From NCBI GenBank assembly GCA_921293015.1, contig OV121082.1:49868971-49932970 (forward strand): a stretch of DNA of 64,000 nucleotides, in the 5' to 3' direction. Each line of letters opens with the position of its first letter. The first letter of the stretch is position 1. The notes beneath the pieces were generated by a model. That model was not told the DNA's origin. It saw nothing but the letters and a program-made list of their open reading frames with translations, and made no database searches. A program made the position numbers and the translations under genes. The DNA is from Phorcus lineatus (taxonomy: Eukaryota > Mollusca > Gastropoda > Trochida > Trochidae). Of this stretch, positions 17,855-30,700 are shown in pieces.

Positions 17855-20800
17855 ATGCCTACCATCTTGAGAGCAAAATGTGTTGTTGTTGGTAAGTTTG
17901 TTATGTTTCGTAGCTATACTAATTCACCGGTTACAAATCAAATTAGATAATTGTCTGATGACTCGGACTACACTCGTCTTACTCTGTATCATTAGGTAGG
18001 GAGGTCGCGTCGAGCAACCTACCTCTCTCTTCGATCCTATACAAAATGATTCGACTGCGGCTGTGACGTCACAGCAAAGTTGTGACAATTTTCGTAATCT
18101 CACGTGCCTTCACGTGCAAGTCGCGAGAAATTGACATGCATTCGACTATAAAAGTTCGCTTGAAAAAATCATTTTTTCTCTTCGGATATTTTAATATTTT
18201 TGTGGGAAGATCTTCCGACAGCTTCAAGCCAAGAAATATGATTAAGTCGAATTACTCTTCTTCACATATTTACGGGAATATTGAATGCTAGCGATTTCAT
18301 TGGTCAACTTTTCATGTGTTGTCAATTAGATTACCATATCCACATATTTTGCTTATATCACACTTTACTGTCCACAAGCATTCTTAAAAACCTGTACATA
18401 GATTTATGTCAATATTTTACGTATTTTGCTTCATCTAAAAATCTTGCTTGAGGCCAGTAAAAAAATTGCTTACGTTTTTTTTCTACATACAGCCATTTCC
18501 GGTCATTATAAAATGTAATGCAAACGACGGAAAGGAATTTTACAATCCGGAAAAATGTACTTTGTAAACCATATTTAATTGTTATCTTATACTTACATGT
18601 GTGTAAACTTTATACGTTGCAAATGTGTATTCATTTGTAAGATATCTTTTTTAAGTTCTTTTCCGTCATTGACATCTTCTTCTTCTCTTCAGATGTGTCA
18701 ATGATTGTTATTTACGAAATATCAATGAAAACACATTGGAAATTAGTTTTGTATCTTAATAACTCGTAATCAGGAGAAGATTGTCTTTAAAATGTCAATA
18801 AAATACCTCGTATGTTATTTGTATCTTTCTTTTGAAAAGGTCCTAATTAAGAGATAAATAAAATCATGAAGACCCATCATAATTATAATTTTTTAAATAC
18901 GTGATTACGAGGCAAAATTTTGACAGTTGTACTTTTATCTTTGCAAAAAGGGGATTACCTAATTTTTTTTCTTATTAAAAATTAGTTACAACACGTTTTA
19001 AGCCACTCACTTTAAAGTTGTATTTCATCTTTGCAAAATATTTTGTACGTTACATGAACTCGTAATAACGAGGTTTTACTACCCCATTTGCAATTTGTAT
19101 TGTATCTGTAAAAATATTTACTTTCCACTTGAGGAAATCTTTCCGTACAAGAAGTCTTTATAACATTAAAACTCTCTTTCTATCGCATTTTCGTTTTCTA
19201 CATCTGTCTATATTTCCGCTAAGAATTCTTATCTTCTTACGATAAAGCTTTCTCGGAAAAAGTGTTCTGACACTGTCAATATCCATCATCTTAATAAAGG
19301 GTTCTCGTCATAACCAGTTATTACACACAAAAATAACAATTTCCAATGTGTTACAATAGGTGTGTCGTAGTTATAATGACATACACATTTACCGTTTCAT
19401 ATTGAATTGGCATGCGCAATTCTTAACAATTGGCATATTCAACCTTTCAAACTGTTTACTTGTGTACTGTACAATATAGATTAACTTTGTCAAATAAGTA
19501 AAGAGTGTTTTTTAAGAGGATTTGAAGGGTTTTTTTTAGGATTGTCAATTTCTGTATTTATTCAAACCATGAAATTGGCAACCGCATTCTTGGAATAACA
19601 AACGTTAAAACATTCACCCAACTCTAAGCGATTCTTTCATAGGAAACTTTATCGTATATACATTTTAGGCAAAGCAATATGTTTCCAAAGATCGTTCGGT
19701 AATTTTTAAAAATAAATGACAACCGAATCGTGCCTAATATTAATTATATAAGACTTTTGGTACACACTGCTGCAGAAGACTTCTTTTCCGGCGAAATTGT
19801 TCTTCGTGCGCAATGATATGTTGAAACCAGTTTGCCACTACGTACACTAGTTTCGTGATAATTGGGTGACGTTTCAGTGAAAAATTCTTGGAATTTTCAA
19901 CTTTTAAAATATATTATACAGATACAAAACATAAATATTTATATTAATGAACATGACATTGTTGTTGGAGTTTTTACATGTAGGGAATGGATGATTGTTT
20001 GCCCTTGCAAGTGAATTCTGCCTAGCGTATTTTATGTTCGCTTCAAATTTATTACTTAAATCTCGGTGTGTTTGATGATCTGTACGTGTAAACTCTATTA
20101 AAAAGGCTGTTACAAATGGAAAAAGTTACAATTAATGATAAACGTTTTACCAGTAATGAGATATGTGCTTGTCATTAAATGTGATATTTGTTATAAAAAG
20201 TATTATTTGTAATTAAAGGTGTAAAACGTATTTTTTCTGTAAAATAAATTAGTTATATATATTCCAATATGTTATATTGTAATGGAATTAAACACATAAA
20301 CCCTGAAAAGTTATCTGTTTTATTTGTGAAGTCAATGTATGAAACAAAACATAATGAAAGTTACAAGTGGATGAAAGCATGACGCATATTAATTGAAGCT
20401 CCATAAAATGCAATATTACTGTAAAGGAATACTTCGTTTCGTAAGGACGTTAAAATTTTACATAGCACAATCTATATTTAGGACTTCCGGAATAAACACG
20501 GCGGGTCAGCCAGCCATTTTGACGAAACACATTTGAAGTTGTTCGTGAGAGCGAAAGTAAATGATGGATTAAAACGTTCACTTAATGAGTACACACTCAT
20601 TAAGGTATTGAAAGACTTTGTAATGATAAGCACTTTTATCCGCCACCAATTTCAAAACTGTTGGCTCAAGGGTTTGTGTTTTAGGAATTTGACGCGACCT
20701 CCCTACATTAGGAAATAAATTTTTTTTGCGTAATCCTTTTACTTTTAAACTTAACGTTATCATCATTTTTACCATGTACCAATGTCAGAACATAGGTTAT

Positions 20801-23800
20801 ATGGTTTCATTTGTAAAACAAGAATTTCTGACACCAGTGGCAGTGGTAGATCCAGAAAATGGGGATGGTTCGGGGATCTTTGGATAATTCATAATAATTA
20901 TCTTTTTTAGCTATGGTCATTTTTACTTTTTAGCGTTTGGTCACTGACATTCTCATAAAGGTTTACCAAATAATGTCAATAGGCATTTTACAAGTGATCA
21001 GAGATTATCATATGTCATCTTTTCAAAACTTTGGCATTAGGCACTTCTGTGTCACAAAGAAATTTTTGTAATTCATTTTCAAAAGTTTTTCTAAGATAAG
21101 GGTTCGTATGTTTGATAGTAATTAGTGCATGGTGAAGTGCAGTATTCTGACTGACATAATTTGCAGACAAATCTTTATTTCAGGAGACTCAGGGGTAGGC
21201 AAGAGCAGCATCTGTCAGGTTTTCCACAGTGATGGATCAAGCTTTCCCAAAAACTATAGCATGGTAAGATATACAGTGCTTTCGGGTAAAGCAACGCACC
21301 TAAGAGATACATATTTATTCTTCCGAAAACAGTACAGTATATGGGATAAAAACCATGTCACTGTTAAAGTTTAGAGCTTCACTGATAATATTAATGTGAA
21401 ATGTACATGTTGAAATGTGTTTGTCAGTGACACTGAGAGTTTTCTAACGACTACCCCCTTATTCCCGTAGGTCGGCATGTGTAGGCTAAAGATACACACG
21501 CAGGGTTTGAATATACCTAACATTTCCAATTTTATGATTTTGAAAGATTATAAAACTGTTTTCTGAAGTCTAGGTAAGGACAAACCAATAGTCGGAACAA
21601 TATTTTGGTTTCCAATGACAATTGTTATGTGGGAAGGCAAACTGTTGGATGACTACATGTTTCCTAGGAATTTTGTCAGTTTTTACCAGTTTTGTGCCAA
21701 TAATCAACATAAAGTCCTTGTTTACCTTTTCAAAAACTTCATGATATCTTCTAAATTGCCTAAAGATGCATAGACATAAATCTATTACAAGCTAACACTC
21801 ATCCTGATTTACTAGGTTAAGTTTTGTGCGAGTGCGTATCTTTACCCTCCGCGTATCTTTACCCGTCACGGCTGTAGGTTTCAAAGGCTCTGTATACATT
21901 CCTTGTGATAGATTAAAGAGTCATCATGGTTGGGTTTTTTTCTTTAATTATGTTCAAGTAATTCAAAAAGGCTAATTAACTGAATCAGATTTTTCTCAAG
22001 TTTGACCACAGAATTAATGTTATCAACCTATGTGTAGTTTAAAATATGCTGTTATGTAATAGAAGATAATCAGTCAATGTTATTATATTTTTTGATTTAC
22101 AACATTTCAGCTAAATTAAGAAGACTGTTCTTTCGTTATTAATTGACATTGAAATCTGGTCAAACAATTTGATTGCAGAACAGTGGTGTTGAGCTCCTAG
22201 TGAAAACTGTGAACATTCCAGATACTCGAGATAGTGTGGTAAGTTGGGAGAGTATTATTGATGAGTTATTTTTGCAATTTTACTTACTTTTCCTTTTCAT
22301 AAAACACTTCAAAATCACTCAGCTTTCTGTTAAAACGTTGCTAATAAACTAGTTTAGAATATTTATGCTATGATGTAGTCAGAGTATAATATGTAGCTCT
22401 GTGTATCCATCCATCAAATTTTGCATCTATTCAAAATGTTTTCCAGAACAGATTTAACAAACAATAATACTTAAAATGTGTGTTGGTTTTGTTGTGCCTT
22501 TAAGGTTTTGTGTATAAAAAACAAGCTACATTTTCAATATTGTTTCATATCTGGAAAATAAGTGTAAAGGAACATAAGTGGATGAAGAAGAGCATAGAAG
22601 AATTTGCAAGTTATTTAACTCAGCAGTTGAAAGTGAATTAAAATTTTGATTGTTTATCAATCTAATCAGTTCTCAGAATATTAAGTAGTAGTTAGGATAT
22701 GATTTTTGGCTGTTATGAATATACTGATTTGTATTTTGTAATAAAAAAATGTTTATTGTGTTTGTTGTAGGAAGTCTTTATGTTTGACTCTGCAGGAAAG
22801 GAAATATTCTCCGATCTAGTGACAAAGTTTGTAAGTACCTTTATCAGTTAGTTTTAGATTGTAAATGTTATTGGTGCATCTTGACCTTTCTTCATAGTTT
22901 TTGAGCATATAGGTGTGAATAATGTGTATGGAAAGAATTTTTTTTTTAATTATAAGCTTAATAATGATTAGAGGATAAGCAGCTAAATAATTCTGTTTGT
23001 TGTTTAGAGATTGTCTTGCTAGCAGCATATCAAATGTTTGATCCCTTATTCTTCATCTCTAGTAATTTTCTTGGTATGTAAATCATTAGCCCATGTTACG
23101 CCCTTCAAGTTCATTGGTTAAAAGTTTGCCAGGCCAAGGTCATTGATTTTCCAAATATTACCTTTGGTTTATCTAAAAAAAAAAAGAAGTCAATAACTTT
23201 TCTCCTTTGTTTAAACAATTAACACAGTGGCTTGACTTAAAGAAAAACCTTTGTCGCTTTATACAAAAATAATCTTGAATTTGTTGTTGACTCTGGAAAG
23301 AATTTGTACCCCTGATGTTGTGACACCTTTTATATTGAAATACAGGAATGGTTTGTCACTAATCAATTTACAAGGTAAAGAGTTAAATACTTTGTACTTT
23401 ACCACATTTGATCTGTAATTCTTATTATTTGCCTCAAATTACAGTGGGAGAACCCATCAGTGATAATGATCGTGTATGACGTAACTAACGAGACGTCTTT
23501 CTCCAGCTGTGAGAAGTGGCTGGAGAGAGTGCGGTCAATGTTTCCTGATCCTCATGTTCACACACCAGGTAAGGTAGAGCAGAGAATTCAGTTATCCCTT
23601 GTCAACTAGAAAAGAAGAATAATATTCAGTCTCTGAAAATTTTCTAATAAACAATTGTTTATTAAATATAAGAAGCCTCAGAGAAATGGTTCTTTGTAGT
23701 TGACTTCAAATCTAGACTTGCTTTTCAAAAGATTATGTTGTGGTCAAAAAAGTTTTAAATACAGTCTTGGTCTTAGACTTAGTTGAAAAAATGCTGAGCT

Positions 23801-26749
23801 AGAAAATTATAATGACTTGTTGCACAAAGGACTAATTAATCAATTTCATAGAAGGTGTGGTCATGTGAGTGCATTTGTTTAGTCGGAATGTGCTTGAGGG
23901 AGTTCTTTCAGAAATGAACTAATGCAACTACCAATTATTGCAATAAGACCTATTTTGACCCCTGTAGGACATACCTCCCAGAAGGACAATATGAGAAACA
24001 ACATTGACTAGCTTAATCTACTAGTATAACTTTATTGCAGTTAACCTTTAACATTAGTGAATCCCCAAGATTATATAGACTTATAGATCTTATAGATCAT
24101 TTGAACATCATTTATTGGTTAAACAAATTGGTTTAAGCAATTGTGGGAGTTCATGTCACACTCTAATATAAATTCTTTTTCTACATTTTTGACTCATTGG
24201 TAATTCTATTGTGGTTATATACTTGTTTATGTATATTCTGCTAGACTTGTTGTAGCATTAGACCTAGAACAAGATAACAATTGAAGGGAGGTAACCTTTG
24301 ACAAAAGAACAACTCATTGAGAAATGTCCAGATTATATGAAAAAATATGATAACAGTGATAACAGCTAACAATTTATTGTGTTTGATTATTCAAAACTTA
24401 CTGTGTGTGGCTATTGTTTCCACTTTCTCTGTGTGCAGGAGTACTTGTAGCCAACAAGATTGACCTTGATCAGAGGAGACTCGTCAGTCCCAAGATGGGG
24501 AAGGATCTGGCACTCAAACACCATCTAGAATACTTTGAATGCTCATCTGTAAGTAGATCTTTACTGTGTAAATCTTTGCTTTATCAGATCTGGCAGTTTG
24601 AATGAGGTGGATAGTGCTACAGAGTGTCCCTTAAACGAAAGAGTTACCTCATGGTATTTTTTATAAAAAAAGTTTTTATGGGGATGTTCCTGTGTTGCTA
24701 TGGTTTTCACATTAAAACAAGAAACAGCACGCTTTTAGGGTTGGAAATAACCCATTGCCCGACGCCCGATTCCAGTGAATTATTCTGTCGGGCAAGTCAA
24801 ATTGCTTAAAACACTGTACCGTTGTCCAGTGGATTATCTCAAAGGGTCCAGTTAAATATATATTCGTAAGATGTAAATAAAAAGCTAAATTGATCATGAT
24901 GTTACTTTTTAATTCAAAGGAGTAATTAATATCGAATTCCTACGTATTTTGTCATATCTCCCGCGATGTTTTGGTTTCAAAGTAATATAGAGTTACCTTT
25001 CTTGGATCAGTGAAGCATGCGCACGTAACTCCGAACATCAAAACTTCTTAATTTTGTTGCCTAACATTGTTGAGAGCTCGTTAGAATTTTAGGGGAAAAC
25101 GATGCGGTGAATTCGTATTCAAAATCAAACTTGTACAAAGACACAATAACTTTTTTGTAGAAGATCCCAAAGTTAATTTTTTTCCAGCAATGCTAATACC
25201 GCTACCCATTCAAATGAATATTTATTTGTGAAATCCATTTATGTATAAATTTATACTTGATAACAAATGAGGTATGTCAAAAAATATATATACCGGTACG
25301 AACAGATGGATTTGTGAAGGCTACGTTTCTGTTTTCTTGAGATTCGAAACATAAAATATATCGGACATATCACTTAGTAAAATATTGATACGCAGCAATG
25401 ATATAGATAGACGTAACTTGTATTTACCTAGATGAAAATATAATAAATTAGGAGTTCGTTTCGGTAAAATTCACGGAGGTTCGAGGTGGTTTTGGATACG
25501 AATTGACCACAGAAATAGGCTACAGTGTGCAGTTTTAAAATCGGTTGCTTTTGGGAAATACAAAAAAGATAGGTTCTTTAGATTGTTTACAAAATCTAAA
25601 AGGTTATATGATATAATTTGATGTTCACAAATAAGATTTTACGAGTCAGAAAAAAAGGAAAGGGCATTTCACAAATTAAGTCTTCGGTGGACACGTTTCC
25701 GTGGGTTTTACATTTTTCAAAACAAAAATGTAATGACATGTGGTATTAGTTTAAGTGATCGATCTCTGACATAAGGGAATTAAAATACATTTCATGAAAA
25801 AAATCATTTCAAAATAGACTATTTAAAATCTCATGAACTGCAAATTATAGGTAGATTTGTGTAATATTAAAATCATGATGTGTCACATCCTAGCTTTCTT
25901 GACTAACAAAGTTTTATTTATTTATATTATAGACCCACTGTGTATTTAAAAATTGTTTTTTGAGCTGTATTAAATCATTCTCTGAGACAGTCAATTAACA
26001 TTTTTTATGATTTTTGTTAAAGGAAAACAATACTTACCTTAAATGGTTTTTCTTTATTAAAAACAGGCTATTGTTGTATAATTTATTACTTTATTGCCAA
26101 TTTTTTGCGTGAACAGATTTTTATTTATCATCCGAAATAGTGGTACAGTAGGATGAAAATCAGGGCAAGTGAATTAACATGTGCTACTGTACCCGAGTCC
26201 AGCAGCAAATAAAAAGTTATTTCCACCCCTGGCTTTTTTCAAAAAGAAAACCTTGAGAAACGAATCCATTCATCTCTGCTATGATTGTGGAAAGGCTTGC
26301 TAAACCAGAGAAGCTTAGTCTTATTGATTACATGTAAAGTTTTGGACAGTCTGCCAAAATCTATGTTTCATCTTTATTGGTTGTAAATTTAGTTAAACTA
26401 CAGCAATTTTTATTTGTGTAATGCAAAAGAAAACCGAGATAACAAACCAGAATTTTACAAAAGCCTCTCTATCAGTTTATCCTTTATTTCCATGTTCACA
26501 GAAAGATATAAAAAATTGTAACATTGTTGTGACTGTTACTGATTTTTTGCATGACTTCTTTCTTGAAACCCTCCAAAATTGAACTATTTGAATAGAATAA
26601 AATCATTATGAAGTGTCCTCTAAGTGTGTCCCCTGTCTCCATGTTGACAGAAAGAAATGCAGAATGTGGACCTGCCCTTCTTCTACCTGGCGGCGGAGTA
26701 CCACAAACTGTACAATGAGAAGCTGCAGCATTTCCAGTCTCTCGCCTGA
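17855..26749 (+). CDS. IFT27: IFT27 (RABL4), intraflagellar transport small GTPase
   Basis: Rab-like GTPase of the IFT-B complex, which pairs with IFT25 and supports BBSome and signalling-protein export from cilia. Seven coding exons, all in phase: 17855-17891, 21184-21263, 22179-22238, 22771-22830, 23445-23568, 24439-24548, 26651-26749; 189 residues (human about 186). Seen: start MPTILRAKCVVV, P-loop GDSGVGKS (13-20), FDSAGKE (64-70) in place of the usual DTAGQE, IVYDVTNETSF, G4 motif NKID (126-129), ECSS before exon 7, and an end KLYNEKLQHFQSLA that matches the family. There is no C-terminal prenylation cysteine, as expected for IFT27. The missing catalytic Gln (Lys here) also occurs in vertebrate IFT27 and suggests slow hydrolysis. 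Intron 1 carries a 2.7-kb inverted-repeat element and intron 6 a hAT-like one. Confidence 0.97.
17996..20706. mobile_element. 2.7-kb element with perfect 16-bp TIRs and 5-bp target duplication
   Basis: GTAGGGAGGTCGCGTC (17996-18011) is exactly complementary to GACGCGACCTCCCTAC (20691-20706). Both ends are bordered by the direct repeat ATTAG (17991-17995, 20707-20711). The inside is AT-rich without a supportable transposase, so it is non-autonomous. It contains TGACGTCA (18064-18071), a perfect 10-bp palindrome CTTAATGAGT..ACTCATTAAG (20581-20604), a CCGGAAG-type site on the minus strand near 20480, and inverted AACACATTGGAAATT copies near 18730 and 19340. It starts about 100 bases after IFT27 exon 1. 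A 5-bp duplication with these termini fits no superfamily I can name with confidence. Confidence 0.85.
24737..26231. mobile_element. hAT-like non-autonomous element in IFT27 intron 6
   Basis: The left end AGGGTTGGAAATAAC and the right end GTTATTTCCACCCCTG (complement CAGGGGTGGAAATAAC) are imperfect inverted repeats, bordered by GCTTTT on both sides (24731-24736 and 26232-26237). CAGGGGTG-type termini are typical of hAT elements, which normally give 8-bp duplications; only 6 match here. The 1.5-kb inside has no transposase frame. Confidence 0.6.
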
Positions 26750-26800
26750 TCTCATCTAGTCCACCCATAGCTCACATCATACACACCTTAATTTTGCATT

Positions 26801-27200
26801 TGAGGCCTCTCAGCTGAAGAAATAGGTCGAATGGCATTTGGACATATCCAACTATCCAGCTTCATTTATTGAAGGTCTCTCAGCTGTAGAAAAAATAACT
26901 AATGTTATTTTGATAAATCTATTAACTTTCAACTATAGATTGTAACTTTTGTACAGAATGTTTTTGGAGGCTTCCCACCTTAAGAAAATAAGCTCTAATG
27001 GCATGATGACATTTACTATTAGGTTCTAGCTGTAGCTAATATCGTTGAATTTGTATGTACAACATGTAATGGAGGCCTCTCAGCTGAAGAATAAAGATCT
27101 AATGGGATTTGGATATATCTAATAGCATCTCACCTATAGCTTGTATCATCGCAATATTTTCCACCATTTGCATTAGAGGCCTCACAACTGAAGAAAAAAG
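26801..27200 (+). repeat. Diverged tandem motif in IFT27 3' UTR
   Basis: The phrase GAGGCCTCTCAGCTGAAGAA recurs in degenerate form five times (about 26801, 26871, 26968, 27072, 27174), each followed by an A-rich stretch and, in several, TCTAATGG. Spacing is about 70-105 bases. It is an old tandem duplication downstream of the IFT27 stop. Confidence 0.7.
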
Positions 27201-27737
27201 TCTTATAATTTCCTAGAGTGAAACATGAGACCAATTCTTTTAAACCCAGAAATCTGTCAGTTAAAGGGAAAGTTTGAACAGAATTTTTGAAGAGTCAAAG
27301 TTTAGGGGAATATTCATAAATGCTTTCTTTATTTAAATGCATATTTATCTTCAGTAAATCATAATATACTGTCGCTTAAAAACAATTACCAAACCATTTT
27401 TTTTTAAGCCCCAATTTCGATATTGTTTTGAAAACTTTGATGCCCTGAAAATGGTGGCTGAGTTGAGGGAAATTTTATTTAAAACAAGTTGTGTTCATGA
27501 TTTTATTAGAGTAATGATTAATGACATCAATTCTTCAGACAATGAAAGAATTTCATCATAATGCTTAGATATTACAATAATATGTTAATTGCTATCATTA
27601 ATGATCCTTACAGTGCATCTTTACTATGTATTGATTCTATGAATTCTTTATGAGATGTTAAATGAAGATGTTTGTTATTTTATTGAGCGAAAAACTCATC
27701 CGTCCAATATTGTCTTGGTACAGGCTAATGAACTGTA

Positions 27738-27743
27738 AATAAA
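27738..27743 (+). other. Candidate IFT27 poly(A) signal
   Basis: AATAAA, followed within 25 bases by TTCTGTTGTTTCTC (T/G-rich). It implies a 3' UTR of about 1 kb that includes the diverged tandem motif. Confidence 0.55.
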
Positions 27744-30700
27744 CAATTTATTTATACTTCTGTTGTTTCTCATTTAATTCGATAGATAATTGCTGTGTAA
27801 ATTTTGACATTAGATATATCTATTAATCCATACGTGTATGATAACTAGTTTTGCTTATGTGGAAAAGAAGTGAATCGTGCAAGTTGGTTATATTAAATAG
27901 TTCCTCAACCCTAAACTAAGCCTTTATCCTATACAAATAATATACCAATCTTTATATTTGACGCTCACCAAGATTGAATTTCAAAGCTTTTGCTGATTTG
28001 ACCATGCTGTAATGTTAGTAAAAGAAGACCATTGATTCAACACTACTTTTTTTTAAAAAGGGCGGCTTTATTAGATTTAACAGCCATATGACTAAGCATA
28101 TTTTATGCCTAGGACAGGCATGATGTTTGTAGAGGAAAATATGCAGATAACTATTTCGGGATTTGGAATAAATGGCAGCAATTAACGTGGGGGATCACCT
28201 ACCTTGTTTAAAACTTGCGTTTGTAGTTAAAAAATTAACAGTTATCATATATTTTGTAACCTCTAGACCAACAGGTTCTTGAAAACCATTTTAACCTAAT
28301 ATTACTTAGAATAAAAATTATAAGTTTTTGCATTTGATAAACAAATAAGCTGAAGATAATTCACTTAGGCAATGGTAGTTCTATGCTTTTTAGCGTTTAA
28401 ATCACCTTTGTGGATGATTTTTATATATTTCAACATTCATAGGATTGTTCATCATCTATGTCGTCCAATTATTAACAATTGACATTAGTTCGTAAATAAA
28501 CAATCCAGTGAATGGATTAATTTATGAGTAAGCTCAGAAAAATAGTTGAAAGAATGTTGCAAAGTCAATAATTTCACTATCTTCTCTCTTCCTGAACAAT
28601 TGTGGAATTTTATGTCCGGAATAAAATGAGTCGGATTTTGTATAATTTGATGCAAGAAATTATTTTTCCTGTAATGTTCAGGAGGAGTCACATTGGTTTT
28701 GTCAAAGATGGGATTGGACTGTACATGCTCTTTGTTTACACTCTGGATTTATACGTTAGGTAACATTAGTTAGTTATAACATAGTCATTATATCGAAGGA
28801 TTAAAGGGGCACAGATGTATTTTGTTAAATAAAAAAATAAAAAATAAAAACTTCATAAATGGTGTTTTTTATCGACAAGTTATGGTTGTTTGTGAAAATT
28901 AACATAGCAGTGCTTATCAGTTAGCATAGTGACAATAAATGGGGGGACATCGAGATTTACGATCGAAAATCGTACAATGACTCAAACATAATTTTGGAAC
29001 CTATTTATAGCAGACACAACGAGAAATATACATTGGTATTGCTTAGTAGGTCATTTAACTAGAATACATGTAAATGGGACGCTGGATTTCTACTTCTTAA
29101 CATTTAAATGACAGTTTTTTAATTTACAATCGAAAACAATAAAATGACACAATTTTGGCATTTAAAAGATAAAGATGCAACTTTAGAGAGGCGATTAGAA
29201 CTTTACCCAGTTCATATGATAATTTAGCTCTACTTAAGCTACATACACAAATCATGAAACATACTTTGTGTCACATTAAATCAAAATTACTTTTCTGAAA
29301 AACATCCCTACCATTTTCGTTAACCTTTGATTTCAGACTCAAATTAGGCCCGAAACTTTGCAGTTTAATGAATGGACAACTATTGATATACAGATCTCAG
29401 GTATTCCTCAACGGATAGTTAAGATGATTTTCCCATAAAATTTTAAAAACAGTATTTATTTCAAACAATGAACAAATATCTTAGGTTTAGCCCTAAGCCG
29501 AACGCCGTCTCTCTCTTTTGCTTTTACACAAAAAGGCCAGCTCATTGATATTTCAAACTAAAATAAAGCATGCACGAAAGTATAACATATTTCATAATAT
29601 GTTTTATGGGTTGAGTCCCAGGTTAGGTTACGGCTGATAGCACAAATTATAATTGTTTTACGATGACCTCTCTCATGTAGAAAATTCACTAATTTTCAAA
29701 ACAACAGTGGTAGGTACAGCAATGGGAGCATCTGTCACAGCTTCTTCCTCAAGCAGACAAGGGCGTCAAAGTTATTATTGTAATACTCTTTGGTACATGG
29801 TACAAAGCCTCCTTTAACAAAGCAACTTTTACCAAGGTTAGTCTTAACTCCTTTTCTTTAATATTGCACGAAGGTTTCCTTAGTGACTTATTTTGCCTTA
29901 GTGCTTTGTGAAAAGAGGGCCCGAAGAGATTTATGCCTTAATTATAAATCTTCAGACAGCACTAATTTAATCATGAAGTAGACCAATGCCAAAGAGAGTT
30001 ATCAGAAGCAAACACTGACGCGCGTTACGCCTGCATTCTTTAAATGTTTTTGACTTTTTACCATACTTGGGCACATGAAAAAATAATCTTAGACATCCAT
30101 GGACTGTTACCTTTGGAGAAAAGTCTATGATATTCCACTTTTCTGAGTTGTTACATCTAGCAGAATGTAATGTAATTTACAACCATATGACTTCATGAGC
30201 TTGGTAGAGTAACGGTTAACATGCTTGTACACTTTACATTTCTTTTCAGCAAAAATGAAAAAAGGGGATTATGTAAATGTGTTGTTCTTAATTTGAGCCT
30301 GGGATAGTCAAACTTTCGATAAGACACGACAGATATTTTATTTATTATTATTTATTTTTATGTACGACTGGCTGAGATATATAGTTTGCGCTTGTTTCGA
30401 TTAGTTTTACCAATAACGCGCAAATTTGAAACTGAAATGAGTGCCATATTATTTTGATAATCATCTGATTAATCAATATGGAAAATTATTCTTACGTCTT
30501 TGCTTCTATTATCCAAAGTTATCTGAACGATGGTGAAACATGAAAGTAGGACATGTATAAATCCGTTTATAGGCAACAGGATGTAAATAAAATTCACATA
30601 AATTTCATGTATGTCGACGAGCAGCATATATGAGCGTACGAATAGACACTACCTTAATAACTAAAGCTTTGAAATTAATATACAAAAAACATTCCCTCAA

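Noticed and set aside
20533..20718. Short frame at the right end of the 2.7-kb element as a transposase remnant
   Set aside because: No similarity to a DDE or other transposase; it is 61 codons spanning a palindrome and the terminal repeat.
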